From the NCBI RefSeq assembly GCF_901933205.1, contig NC_044578.1, forward strand, positions 15,777,501 to 15,841,500: 64,000 nt of DNA. The letters are read 5' to 3'. How positions within the stretch are numbered: the stretch's first letter is position 1; each line of letters begins with the position of its first letter. Below the pieces are notes generated by a model, which was not told where the DNA came from, made no database searches, and was given only the letters and a program-made list of their open reading frames with translations. Of this stretch, positions 22,401-35,500 are shown piece by piece. A program made the position numbers and the translations under genes. Source of the stretch: Camarhynchus parvulus. Taxonomy: Eukaryota > Chordata > Aves > Passeriformes > Thraupidae.

Positions 22401-25400
22401 CACTTGACATAGAACCTAGGTACAGATTTTCCTGAAGTGCACAATATACTGTCAGCACATCAGGGAACATATTTGGAGTAGAGGAAGTACAGCCCTGGAA
22501 CATCTCTCTTCCACAAACTCTCTTTTATAAATACCTGTCAGGATTCTGGGGATACTTTCCTGGAAAAGTCATGCAAATGCCAACATCTTGTAAGATCATC
22601 TGTTAAGAAAAGGATTAACAAGAAAACAAAAATCTGATGCTGTGAAGCATATTCTGGAGAGTGGAGAGAGAGTGGCCTGTTTGTCAGTACTGTGCACCTC
22701 CTGCTCCTTTGCACAGCTGTCTGCCCCAGGCTGGCAGGGGCAGCTGGATCAGAGCTACAGTGATGGGCTGTTGCAGTAGCTGAGCATAACCACAACCTGG
22801 TCAAACAGATCCTGGGATCAAGCATAAATAGTAACTATTTTCTTTCAACTGTTCTCAAAATGCTCATTTACTTCCATTTAATTTTTGTATTTTTCCACAG
22901 GGATGGCATTTTTACTCATACCTGCTGTAGAAAGAAAATGTCAGTGTTTAGTGCATTGTTTTCATTTTTATGATATGCTAGAGGTGAAGGTAGAAGCTAA
23001 TTAACAATACTGTTTCCAAGATAGCAAAAGAGCTTGTCTGTGATCTTAGTGCTTTGTATTAACCAGGCTGAAGCCAAAATCTTGGTTCAACATTTCCACT
23101 TCATAGATAATATCAGAGCTACTTCTCCACCCCCAGCAGCTCACATATTCATTACCCAAATTGCCTATCCTCAAAGTGATAATATAGTGTGGTACAACAT
23201 GCCCCGACAGGACACAAATTGACTCTGTGCCTAGATACTATACAGACAGTGTAAAGCAAATATCTCACTCTATTATCTGTTGTCTCTATGAATCAACAGA
23301 TTACATGGTTCACTGGGTAGCTGAATAACTTTTACACAGTTTGCTCATATCTATTTACACATATTCTACAAAAAATACATTAACACCAAAGGACAAAAGT
23401 AAAAAAAAATATACCTCCAGAATCCAGATAAATTACACATGTGAAAAAACACAATAAACAGTAGTGCTTAAATTTCATATACAATATCTGTAGATTTGAA
23501 AGGAAACTCTTCTCTCATGACCAAAACGTGAATCCTGTGCAAGGCCCTAAAAACCTTAAGAGGAAACTTTAATTTGTGACTATTTGTTTGTAGGTAAGAT
23601 TATGCACCACATTTTAAAGAGTCCTCAGTTTTCCACAGAATAGGGCTGTAACCACAGAGGGTCCTTCACTGATGATCTCCATGGAGGTGCACCTCACCCA
23701 CCTCTAAGGTGTGACCTTTCAGAGCTCCACGTCTCTTGTGTTCACTGTTGCTCCTGGTCGCTGATTTGTAAAACATGCCATTCTTTGGAAGGGACAGCAG
23801 TATGCCATGTCCTCCCTTTTCATACCTTGTGTGACAATATAGCGAGCAAAGCAGCCCGTCCATGTCACTGCAGAAAGGAACAGAGCTTCAGCAGCTGGCT
23901 ACCCCAGGATTTACACACGGCTCTCAAGCTGCATGTGGGTACCAACCACACTCTCTGGATCATTTGGCCTGGTTTGTCAGCTCCTTCCAATGCCACACTC
24001 AAGAAACAAAAGTGAAGATTGTGCAAGGAAAGTACAAAATGTTTATGCTCTGCAGTGCTGCACCTTACAAGCCCAGAAAGTACAAATTCACTGCCATACA
24101 TATATACCTGTATGTATGTACCTATGTATACACACACACTCCAAGTTACATTAAAAGCTATTCCTTCTTTTCTGCTTCTCTCTTGCTTCCAGCTCTTCCC
24201 TCCCAAATACCTTTTAAACCTATTCCTTGATTAGGTCAGAACTCCCCCTTTACCCTGTCTCACTCTGCAGAGTAATTCTTCCAGGCAGTCACGGGTTTGT
24301 CCTCAGACAGTGGCACTAGGACCTGATACACCTTCTCCCAGTAGTGGAAGCAGCTCTCTTCAGTAGAGATACAGGCTGTGAGCACTTTGGTCCATCTAAA
24401 CATCAATTGTTTCTTTCCCTTTTTCAAAAGCTTAGTTTGCCTCGAATTTCTGGGCCAATTAATTCAAATTTAATACTATAATGAAGCAAGAGAGTCTAAC
24501 AGTGTATTGTAACGTGTGGAAATTAAGTGGTAGTATCACTAACTGGCAGCTATTCTTCCAATTATATTCTACAGAATGGCAATAGTAATTAATTTTAAAA
24601 TTAAAACTAAAAAGAGGGATGCATTTAACTAAATTTAGTACCATGCAGTACCTGTTTGCAAGTATGAAATAAACAGTTTTGAAAGAAAGACTTTTTTGTG
24701 CTAATTAAGTGACTAATGAACAGTCAAAACCTGCTGCATATTGGATTTTTAATAGAGCTCATGGTTAAGGGCATTTTGGTGCTCTGAGTTGGTTAATAAT
24801 ATTTAATTTGAAAATAAAGATTTGTTAAAACTGGTAGATTTTCCTTTGTAAACTATGTCTGCTACTTTGTGCAACAAATTCTACATGTTTTTGGTAATGG
24901 AAGATGCTGTTGCAACAGCCTTTTGTGCAACCTGATTGAAAATTCAGCTACATAACCCTCACTGAACTGTTTATCTTATGTACTTATTTAACTAACATTC
25001 AAACTGACAAGTCTCCTATTTCTGGGCTTTCTTTTTATACTTTAATGTATGCCTTATCAGATGAAACTCAGATACTACCAAACTTTGCATGTTTTTGATT
25101 TTGCACATAAACTGAAGGGCAGAATTCCAGTCTATGTCCTCAGTCATTCAATCTTTCAAGATCTTTGAACAAGACTTCAAACCCTGAAAAAATACAACCC
25201 AAACACAGACTTGCTTCTCTGTCTGTACAAATACGTGAAAGAAACTGGTATGTCAAGTTTCAATGTAGGCAAGCCTAATTGAAGCTTTAACTGCATTCGA
25301 AACAAGAGGCAGGCAGCACCTCCAAACTGCTTTATTCAAGGGCAGGAAGACATTCAGGAATAGAGCTACTGGAATTATTCATTGCAAATAAATTATCCAA

Positions 25401-25474
25401 TTAATTTAGTCAAATTTTCTTATCATTAATAATTCAAAAACTGCTCCTGATAGTGGTGGATGTGTGCATCAGCC
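19421..25474. other. Non-coding AT-rich sequence, no gene seen
   Basis: Unique sequence without a recognisable gene. A CpG-bearing segment (GGGCGGCCCCCTATTGC near 20032) stands out in AT-rich DNA and partly resembles a reverse CTCF core. A TATG/CACA-rich run lies near 24100-24143. A TAAT-rich stretch at 24680-24960 could be a conserved element. Confidence 0.55.
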
Positions 25475-25550
25475 CTGATCCTGACAACACTTAGACACAT
25501 ATTTAGCTTTTCATATTCCCCATAATCCCATTGAACTCCATCAATTTTCT
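25475..25550. repeat. Relic of an ancient palindromic sauropsid repeat
   Basis: The order CTGATCCTG, CACTTAGACACAT, TTTAGCTTTTC, then TAATCCCATTGAACTCCAT follows one arm and the centre of a well-known old palindromic repeat of turtle, crocodile and bird genomes. Only one arm is clear. The family was recognised by eye and is left unnamed. Confidence 0.5.
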
Positions 25551-26385
25551 CAGTGAGCTGCAGGTGAGCCTATGGAGAGTTGGTGAACAGCTTGCTTCTC
25601 TGGGTAGCTTTTTAAGGAATAATCACTTGCTTGAGTCATGCATTATTGCATCTGCACCTAATGAATGATATCTCTTCGACAGAAAACTGAATTCTGAGTA
25701 GCAAAAGATTAATGTTCTTGTTAAAGTCCTTTTATTTATTTTTTTCACACAAGGAGGTTTTATGTGAATAAAGCAGCACTTTCACAATCATTTGTGTGAA
25801 CAAATCCAAATACTGATGCAAATATTCATAATAGTGAATGCAGACCATGGAAACAAAGGGTTGTGTTTGGCTATAGTGCCTTATGAAGAATAATGTTCCC
25901 AAGAAAAGGCACTAGTAAAAATGCCATGCATTGGAAAGCACTGTGGACTGCATTTTTAAGGATGATAGTCATTATAGGAAGCCTGTTGTGTAATTTAGCT
26001 TCCTGGCCTATGTGTATGTTTTAAATTTTGCCACTGTAAATATACAACAGGTCCTTGTGCTACCTCTGCACAGAAGCCCTCACACTTCCAAGGAACTTTA
26101 ACAGAAATAAAATCTCACCTGGCTTCTTCTGTAGTGATCAAGAAAGCTGTGAGATATTTGCTGTCATGCCTATGTTCTCTTCATAATTCGTGACTCCTGT
26201 TGCCATGCACTTGTGGGAAGCTTAAATGGTTGTCACTGTGAGTTCTTTAAGGATATCTTATTGTGAAGTACTTCTGAAAGAAGAAAATAACTATCAGCAA
26301 ATTTATAATGAGCTTTCTCATGTGCTGGTTCCTGTTTTTCTATAGGTTCAGGGCTTTTGTACCTCAGTTAACACTCTTTCAAATA
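25551..26385. other. Non-coding sequence, no gene seen
   Basis: AT-rich unique sequence. It contains a perfect octamer ATGCAAAT at 25816 but no recognisable frame or repeat until the CR1 end. Confidence 0.6.
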
Positions 26386-26575
26386 TAGAATCATAGAATG
26401 GCTTAGGTTTGAAAAGACCTTTAAGATCTCTGAGTTCAACCATTAACCCAACACTGCTAAGTCCACCACTAAACCATGTCCCTAAGTGCCACACCTATAT
26501 ATATTTTTAAATACCTCCAGTGATAGTGACTCAACTATTTCCCTGGACAGCCTGTGCCATTGCTTGACAATAAAT
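26386..26575 (-). mobile_element. CR1 LINE 3' fragment
   Basis: On the plus strand the element starts with the reverse complement of the CR1 3' end (AGAATCATAGAATGG, two copies of the terminal 8-mer). It continues with AGGTTTGAAAAGACCTTTAA, then CCAACACTGCTAAGTCCACC, and ends near GACAGCCTGTGCCATTGC. These are landmarks of the last ~200 bp of avian CR1. It is 5'-truncated, as nearly all CR1 copies are, and keeps no open reading frame. It lies on the minus strand. Confidence 0.93.
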
Positions 26576-29500
26576 CAAATATTGGAGCAAGCCCCCTGTA
26601 AATAAGGTGTAATTAAAGGTAACAATTCTCATTGATGTTTTGAACAATTATGCAAATCCAGAGCTGTGCTGACAGCTAGGTATAATGCCTTGCAAACTTT
26701 CAATTATCTGCTGCCCACCAACTGCTGTCTCACTCAAACCAGCACGAATCACAGATCACTTGGGTTCTTTCTCAGGGGGACCCATCAAACATTACATGAT
26801 CCCAGAGTGTGACATCACAAAATATGATAGCTAAAATACAAAGAGAAGCAGGCTTATTTTAGTATCTGATATCTGACAACAAGTTGGATATTGTGAGTAT
26901 TTGATTCAATTTTGTGTGTCAGATGGCAGTCGAGCAGACAATAAGGTTTCCACAGTATTTATGAACAGGCAAACACCACAGTTCACTGACGAGGCAAAAT
27001 AATTTTAGGTAGCACTGAACCTGTCTGCTTGCATTAGGTTGGGGCAGATTTCTAGGTTGGATAGAAAAGCTGCAATTTATTTTTTTTCTTGAACAAAATG
27101 CTGATAACTACTCTCACTGCTAGCACAGAACAGGATAACTCTGATCACTAGGTCCTTTTGTCACCCTCTCACTGAACTCTTCTTTAACAGAGACATTCTC
27201 ATTTGCACTCAGCAAAATGCCAGGCTAGATTTCAATCATATTGATGCACTATCCATGTACCATAGGAAAAAAACCATTACCTCTAAGGCCTCAAGGAGCA
27301 ATAACCTACTGGAGTTTCAAATCATGTGGCTCTGGACAGTGCTGGGGCGGCATGAGCTGATGCTCCGTTGTAGGCATGCTCAGTTACCAGTTTCTCTAGT
27401 CTTTCAAACAAAGCACATGTCTTTGTCATTGCTCCCCTGAACATCAGTTAGGAAGAAAATTAATACAATTTCTATTGTATTAGTAGGGAAAGTCTCCCCA
27501 CTGCATTTTCTTGTGCCTGCAGAAGGAGCTACCACAGCCTGTGCTGTAGAAGTCACACTGCCCACAGTGCACTGTGACAGTGCATGCACCCATGGGTTGG
27601 CATGGATGCTCCCTTCAGTTTCACAGATGTCTTTCCAGGAGGGCAAAGACAAGAGAGACCTGTTGAAGACCTGAGGCAAGCATCACACTCTAACCGATTC
27701 AGTGCTCTTACATCAATGCAAAGTCCAAATAAAAATGAGCAACACATTCTTGCTTGACTAAGAGCAGCAGGCCTATGGTACATTGAAATTACATGTTCAG
27801 GGGTTAGACATTACAGGTCTCCTAGTGCAAAAACTCTTTAACATTCATGTAATCAGGGGGGATGAAGAATTGGGGAAACTGAATGTCACTGCCAACAGAG
27901 CAGCCACTAATGTGGTGGCAAAACCACATGCCACCCAAAATCTTTGGGTTGGAGCCACAGCCTGGAAAAGGCTAAAAACACCATGTCTGCCCCTCAGCCC
28001 TTGTGTAGAAGGAGCTGCATTGCTTGTTGATTTGCAAAGATGAGTAGTGATGCTTTCCTTGTTCAGCAAGGAAATGTTGGCCCCAGGTAGCCAAAGGTGC
28101 CTCACTCTCTGTCATCCCAGGCTGCCCAGGGCATGTGAGGCAGTGGAAAGACACTGCCCCTCTGCTCTGCTAAAGAGAAGCAGCCATGGGGAGTTCCTGG
28201 TGCCCATTAATGCCCTGAAATCCACTCCTGCTTCCTCACTGGTGCCTCTGCTAGGGAGCTCTTTTATAAGTAGCCTGCCTGGTTAGAGAGATATTTCAAT
28301 CAGAGGTTTTCCTTGGGGAGAATGGGGGGGGGAAGGAAGGGGGAAAATCAACTATTCCCTCTGAGAAAGTTTCACAGTGTTTCTGTGCATTATTATTTGA
28401 ATCTGACCATATTCAGAAACATATTTCTCCCCAGAACTGCCAGCTGGAGCCAAATTCTCTGCCCTGACTGCACTCAGAAATTTTCATCCTAATCCCAAAC
28501 TATTCATCCCAACACTTCTGCTGCCATCAATAGATTTAAGATGTTTTTAATGCCTTCCTTGAACTTGCCTTGTCTCCTGTCAGCCAGCCAGAAGTGGTTT
28601 TTATCAGGAATAAGATTCAAAGAGTCTGCCCTGCAGCAATCCCATCGTGCACTTCTTTGTCAGAATCCTAATGACGATTTATATATACTTAAGAGACTAT
28701 CTCCAGCTGTAAAACTGAAAAGCTTCTGGGGGTCTGTACAGTTCCCTGACCTCAGACCTATTTTTATATTTTGATCTTGGGGATAGTGCCTCCCAACACT
28801 CCGAATCCTCCAGTTATCCCTGCGGTAACAAAGTGCTAGCTTAACCAGTAGTAGCAAGACTTAAAACAGGGCACTCAGGATCAAAGTGACTAACAAACTT
28901 GAGTATTAGCCACTGTGTCAGCCCTAGAGACAGCCACGTTCAACCAAAACATGTATATGGCTCAGTCTCCATGCTAAAACGAAACATTGTGCTCCAGAGG
29001 ACGTGCATCTAAAGAGCCATTTTCGCTGAGGTAGGTACGAAAGCATGCTCAATTTAACATGCTAAACAGGCATCCACCACAGACACCCTCCTCCCAAGCA
29101 GAGAAGAATTATACTATTATGTTGCTTTTAGGCTTCATGGAGCCATTTTCAGGATTTTTCCAGCATTATTTGCTTTTACTTTCATCCCAAACATTTATAA
29201 AAGAGATTTTACATTTTTGATTCAGAGCAAGTGAGAAAATATGAAAAGAGTGTGAGAGCACTGATGAGTCTGGATTAAGACAAAAACATAGGCAGGATAA
29301 GGTTGTGTCAATGAACTGACACTTCATTTTCCTTCCATTGTCTGATTACCAGAAGAGCAGTACACTAGCAACAAGATGATCACATGAAGGCGGGAAAACA
29401 CAACTGTCAGGCTTCAAGGACAAAGCCTATTCTTACATTGCCATTCCTTAAATCCAGACATTAGAGCAAAAGGAATGAGAAAAAAGCAGCTCACTCATGG

Positions 29501-31130
29501 ATAGCTTACTGAGGATACTGCAAAAGATTATGCTAATCTTCACTTCATTGTCCTCTGCAAAATGTTTTCATACCATGCCTTTTATCTTTGGAAGGGATGC
29601 ACAACCTCTCAACTCTGTGACAGCGAGCACTTTCTGTGTGGTTTCTGCGTAATTAACACCAGCACTAGACCTTTTCATTTTTGCTACTCAAGCTTATGGC
29701 CTTTTAAGGGTACCCACAGGGGAGCATCCCTCACCCCTTTGCTTGCAGCCTAAGTGATAGTCTCAGCTTATCCTTAGCTACATATACCATCTGTTAATAG
29801 CAGAAGGATCAAAAACTTTTGGCTAGCCTGCATTTTTCAAAGAATGGGGGCAGGCAGCATAAACAACACATTAGACAAGATTTCTAAGAGTTTTAATTCT
29901 GAGTTGGGGCCTAAAGACTTTCAGTTTTATTTAAACTGCCATTGCATTATTGTCTAGATTATGTTCACATGCACATCTTAGGGGGTGGCTGGAATTAGAT
30001 AAAAGTTTGCATTTAGGATGAAATTCATTCTAATATAGTCCAATTTTATCAAAGAAGTGTGACACGTTGGATTTTTAGTCGATCTGAATGCAATAAACAC
30101 TGAAGCTGCAATTTTGCCCCTCAGGAATCATCCCACTTTTGACAGTAGAATCGGGTGCTTGAGAGTGTATTTGATACCACTGACAGTGGGAATTGCATCT
30201 CAATAGTGACACAGGAATTGCCCCTGAAAACACAGACCCAGTCTAACACTCGTAATCCCACACTTTTCTTCCTTATTTCCTGAAACTGTGGAATACTTAA
30301 AAAGTAAAAGAACCAAATTATTGTGGTATTTGAGCATTAATATTTACTTTCACCGGCTTTCCCTCAGGCATATTTTACTAAGAGTGGGGTTTTCATGGTT
30401 TTTTTTTTCCCCAGATACATTTTTTCCCCTGGTCCATTTTCCCACCAGACCTTGCCATGCTGGTGCCGTGGCCTCCAGACACAGACAGCCCATTTCTTTT
30501 GAAGGCAGAAAGAGCAAGAGCAGTACGTGTTTGCAAGGCTCCCCACGCACTCTGCCCCTGCCCAGGAGCCTTCATAGTGGCACAGCACCTATACCTAGGA
30601 GCAGGGCCCAGACCTGCAGAGGTTTGCAGAGCCCCTGCAATTCCCAGACCCATCGAGGTTCCATTGACTCATCTTTGTCTCCTGCCACTTTTGACTTTGT
30701 AGGAAAGCTACCAGTGACCCCATGAACAACAAACAACAGGGATATTTTGGTGGCATATTACAGTTGTAGCTGCCTTGGAAGTGGACTGAGGTGCAGAGAG
30801 TGAGCAGATTCTGCCTTGCCTTTCTGGGCATCGCACTGTGTAGATGGAGCTAATCTCCTCTATGGATGTCCAGAAGCACCAGATGTGGTTATGTGATAGG
30901 AGAGGGCTAAAAGCACAGCTTTTCTTTCCATTTCCAAGTGCATTGACATATTCTCCCCTCCCTGAGAAAGACAAATGTGCCTTGAGATAGTTTGGCAACA
31001 TGACAGATGGTAACTACCACTGTGGCTTATTATAGTGCTGCCAAAGTCTCAGATGTGCATTAAACTCATACACTGACAGGAAGTCTCAAGGAAATGTTCT
31101 ACATTTTTCTGCACAGGCATAATCCCTTTT
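26576..31130. other. Non-coding sequence, no gene seen
   Basis: Unique sequence with several short, mutually overlapping frames, none recognisable (for example 145 codons at 30288-30725). A G9 run followed by purines lies at 28324-28345. A short segment at 30175-30235 (CCACTGACAGTGGGAATTGC) is weakly like an old interspersed repeat. Confidence 0.55.
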
Positions 31131-31187
31131 CAAACAAAAACAAACAAAAAACCCCAAACAAATAAACAAGCAAACAAAAAAAAAACC
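31131..31187. repeat. A-rich (CAAA)n low-complexity tract
   Basis: Repeated CAAACAAAAA and AAACAAATAAACAAG words run for about 57 bp, ending in a run of A. It could be the degraded A-rich end of an old insertion or plain simple sequence. Confidence 0.75.
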
Positions 31188-32393
31188 CATGAAGATTTAA
31201 AACCCTAGCTGTCAGGATGTCCTGTACTAAAGGGTAAATACTATAGAGAAACTCATGTTCCTGCTCTGATGTAACACCGTGTTCTTAAATCTGAAACCAG
31301 TCTGTTCATTGCTGTACATAAAGAACTCAAAAGCCTCACAACTGCACCCAGTTCTCCTCCAAACAATCTGAAATTTCTATCTACCACACTGAGAAAAAGG
31401 ATGCAAAAGAAGTGCTTGAAAGAGAGCATTTTTGAAATTTTACAGGTGGACAGAAACAGTTACATTCACGTCACTTCAGTGTTCAGAACTACCAAATATA
31501 GTTTATTACTTTTTTTTGAATATCACCCTTTGAACTGTTAGGACCTTTCATGTTTTCAAGTGCTGTCAAAACCAATGCAAATTCTTGTGGAGAGTACAGG
31601 TCATAGGATGTTTGTGCTCACCTTTCTTCTTGGGAAACCTGAGCCAAAATCCTGCATTATGTGGCAATCCCTGTCCATACATAAAAAATCAAACTATAAT
31701 CAAAATCAAAAACAAAATATAATATCTTCCTCTGCTTAGAGAGGCTGCCAAGAAAGGACTTTTAGAAAGCTGGGCCAAGGCTGCCAGGATAAAGCAAAGG
31801 TGAAGAAGTTTTCCAGCATCTAGTCACACTTTGTCAGGCTCCAGCTTAGTCCAATGAGCCTTCTTTTACATCAGCACTGCCAATAACATCTCATGGACAA
31901 AGAAATCTAGGGAAAAGGAACTGCACTGAAAACTGTTACCACAGACTCCACTGCCATGAAGCTGTCACTGAAAAAAGTAGGAGAACAAACATTTTTTACA
32001 TTTTGAAGATGCTGTGCAAAAAATAGTTAATGTTCTGAAGAGTAGAATTTGGAAGTCACTTTAGCATTCTCTGTAACACAAGTCACTTAAGAGTTGTTAT
32101 CATTATAAAAATAATCATAATTTTCTAGAAGATAATTCCAGAAATAATTTTGGCTGGTGAATTCAAGCAAAATTCATGCAACTTGTGGAGAAAATTGAAC
32201 AACAAACTGGCAATAAAGTGTACAAACTAGAAAATAGGTGGGAGCAACCATATAAAATTAAAGTTCTGGAAAAGCCACATGATAAGATTTCACTCTTTCT
32301 TCTAAAAGGGAGCTACCCCAGTGTGATATCTCAATGCATGCAAAAAACTGTCACCCATCAGACAGGATTTTTTTCTCTGGTTCTTATTCAGCT

Positions 32394-32500
32394 CAACTGA
32401 CTTACATGGAGATATTTCTATTCTGCACCAGTATAAATTAAAAGAAAAGAAAACACATGTTTCTGTCTGAACGTTGAAGGCCAGATTTTCAATCTGTGTA
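32394..32500. repeat. Possible ancient palindromic repeat relic
   Basis: CAACTGACTTACATGGAGAT, CACCAGTATAAAT and, further on, GGCCAGATTTTCAATCTG recall an old amniote repeat group. That group has a CATTGACTTCAATGGAG-type centre, ACACC(A/G)GTGTAAA arms and (G)GGCCAGATTCT ends. Decay is heavy, so the call is tentative. Confidence 0.35.
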
Positions 32501-35500
32501 AACAAGAGCAATTTAAGATAGCCCTGTGTCATGTGAATAACTTTAAACAATCTTAATAGGGCTATTTTATATGCAAATATAAAAATATAATATAACATTT
32601 CTTTGTTGCATTCACAGCAGGCTTACAGTGCTTATAAAATAACAATTCTTGTAAGCTGTCTGAAACTGAAAGAAGGCAATTTCCTTTCCTACCTTCAGTC
32701 AGAATCCAGGTACAGTGACATTCCAAACAAAATTAAATAAGTCTGTGTTTGTGGGAGGAAAATCTTCAATAGATTCAAACGATTAAGGTCAAAACCTTTG
32801 TCTCGCTGCCCATAACTCTGTTGTATTTCAGGAGTTTCAAAAATTTTCCCATGATTTAGGAAAAAAGGAGATAAATTTGTTAGCATCTATTCAAAAGAGC
32901 TTTTAAAAAATCCAAAATGCCACTCTCAGTAGCCAGTCTATTAAATCTTCCATTAACTAGAGAGGAAAAGCCTCACCAGTAACTCATTTTCCTGTAATAA
33001 ATACACCAATAAACTAGTTTGAGTTTCATAATATTGGCAGTCCACCTAATAGTCACAGTTCCTGCAAGTGCTAAGACTCACTAGTTTCTGTCTTCAGCAA
33101 TGCAATTTTGTGGAATTATATTACACAAGACCTCATACACCTCTGCAAAACAGCATTGCTGTGAAAACACCACTTACTGGCTACCTAGAGTTTTACTTGC
33201 TATAAGCTGTTTAGACCACATGAAACCTGCAATACACTGTTAGATCTTTACAAATTTCATGAAATCTTTTTGGGATATCCAAAAAATCCTGAACTACTTG
33301 AATCTTTTGTCTCCCAGCACTGGGGACTGACCCATAATCTCTTTCCCAGCCAGTACACCAAATCTGTAGCCAACCTTGTCACTGACTCCAACAGCTGCTT
33401 AAATTCACCAGAGGGGATAGCAGCAATCCTACTTCTAAAAGAACACCACAAGGCTTACGTTCATGATGCCTTGAGGAGACACTGAAAGGAAGGTCAAAGG
33501 TGAAGAAAAGATAAAGTGCAGTACAAGAAGATCAGTAAAGTTGAATCTTCTTGATGGAAAACTCATGTCTGCTTCTTCATGATGCAAACAACATAACTTC
33601 ATTTCAAAAAGCCTCTGTTTTTGTTGATTTTTTTCCCTTCCCTTTTGCTTTGGAGTATTTTGAAGTTTATTGAAGTTTTTTTTCCTTTTTTTTTTAGGTC
33701 AGAGCTCTGTGCATCTAAAAGCCTTATTCAGTTGTTCTTGTCACGAGTACTTTGTCTTACACAGGCTGCATTACTCTTGTAAACAGAGGCAGCATCAAAG
33801 TGAAAGCAGATAGAGTCACATCAGTGGATTAAGGCCTTCTGCATGATAAAGTAGCTACCTAGGGTGGGATAAACTTAATATGTGAAAGAATGTTATTGAG
33901 GAGGAATAAAGTGCCAAAACTCTGTCATTCTCTTAGTAATGTCCTAATCTAATGCCTGACACCAAGGCCTTAGGCCAGTGTTAGTGTTAATCAATGAAAT
34001 ACCCATCTGTGTTCCCTGTCCTTATCGCTATTTAGAACTAGCCTAAACTCAATTATTTTCCCTTAGAGACCAAGATGGGATATTAAGTTGAGTGAAAGGG
34101 ATTGTGTCTCACAAAGAAATCCCAGTGTTAAAATGCAGAGGTGTCAACATTGCTAACTAAATTTCAGTTAAACAGAGATTAAATGCTAGTTCTTTGGACA
34201 TGAAACACTGCATAGATTAAATCTGGTTAAAAATCCTTATTTAGAGAGTGGCTAAAAACTGTTAAGCAGTTTAATCAACTTATAATGTAAATTTTCTTCC
34301 TTCATATGCATTATTTATCCCCTGCAATAACCATCGTACAATAAATGTTTGAAGAGTACACTCACTAAAGCAGTAGGAAAGCACAGTCTCTTGCTGTTAC
34401 CCAGAGCTGGGAATGATACAGACATTGCCAGATACATAATGGTTATCTGAGGAGTATGTAATTTATCCCACGAGTGAACTGCAAATCCCATAATTCAAAA
34501 CTGGCTTAGCCACAAATGAGTTATGGAGGTGTTTTTTACAAGTGGGAATAATCTCACATCCCATCGATATTCATGATTGTATTTTTGGTTCATATTGCCA
34601 AGCTAATTTTTTTTTTAATTAAGATTTCAAACTTGTTTGCTTCTCTTTTTGTATTTTTTTTTTAATTAGAACACTCTAAAAAGAGAAAGATTCTGCAGAA
34701 GCACACAGCCATCTTTTCTATATATTCAAGTGTATAGAAAGAAAATAAATGTAAAACCCTCCAAATTAGCAAGGAATAAACGTTTTCAACTGCTTTGTAA
34801 TGAGCACATTTTTGGGTTAATTTCTGAATAGTATCTGGGCTGAAATCACTATATGGATTTCTTAAGAATTTTCTCTTCTGATTTCTTTTTTAATTGTAAA
34901 ATAATTTGGAGCACCTTATTACCACAAAAATTTAAAGGTTAACAGTCAAAACTGCTACAGAAATGAGCAGCAAAACTATTTTATTCAAAATGAAAAGATG
35001 TACATTCTCTTGGGTATATATGAATTAAAAAGGGTACTTAAGTGACTAAAACCAGGTAAGAATTTCTAAGACATCATGGAAATACCAGAGGAAAAAACAG
35101 AAGGAACATCTCTTTGGCTCACTTTCTCTGCTAATAATTCACCAAATGTAACTATCCTCATGGTACTGGTCCTACTCTCAGTATTTTTGTTTCTCTTTGA
35201 AATAGCACTACAGCTTTTTTAATTGCCAGTGTGCATCTTTGTTTGGCATTTCAAGCAAATTAACTGAAGAGAAAGAAATAACATTTTTGTAACAGTGATA
35301 AGCACATAATGCTGAGAGGGCATTTGGTGCTGCAAATGTGTTTTTTCCTCTTAGCCAGAGCATAGGCATAAATGCAGTGAAGCTCTCTGACTGTGGGGAT
35401 CCCTGTTTTCTCTTCTCTCTCCAGCTGAAGTTACATTTAGTATATTCTTTCTCATTGGTAAGTAACATATACATTTTCTCATTTGCAGATTAGCCTCTAC

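Noticed and set aside
31131..31187. Poly-A tail of a processed pseudogene
   Set aside because: No exon-like or recognisable coding sequence lies beside the A-rich tract, and no target-site duplication is visible.
33405..33418. CTCF site TCACCAGAGGGGAT
   Set aside because: Three mismatches at informative positions of the core; weaker than the sites kept at 47052 and 50074.
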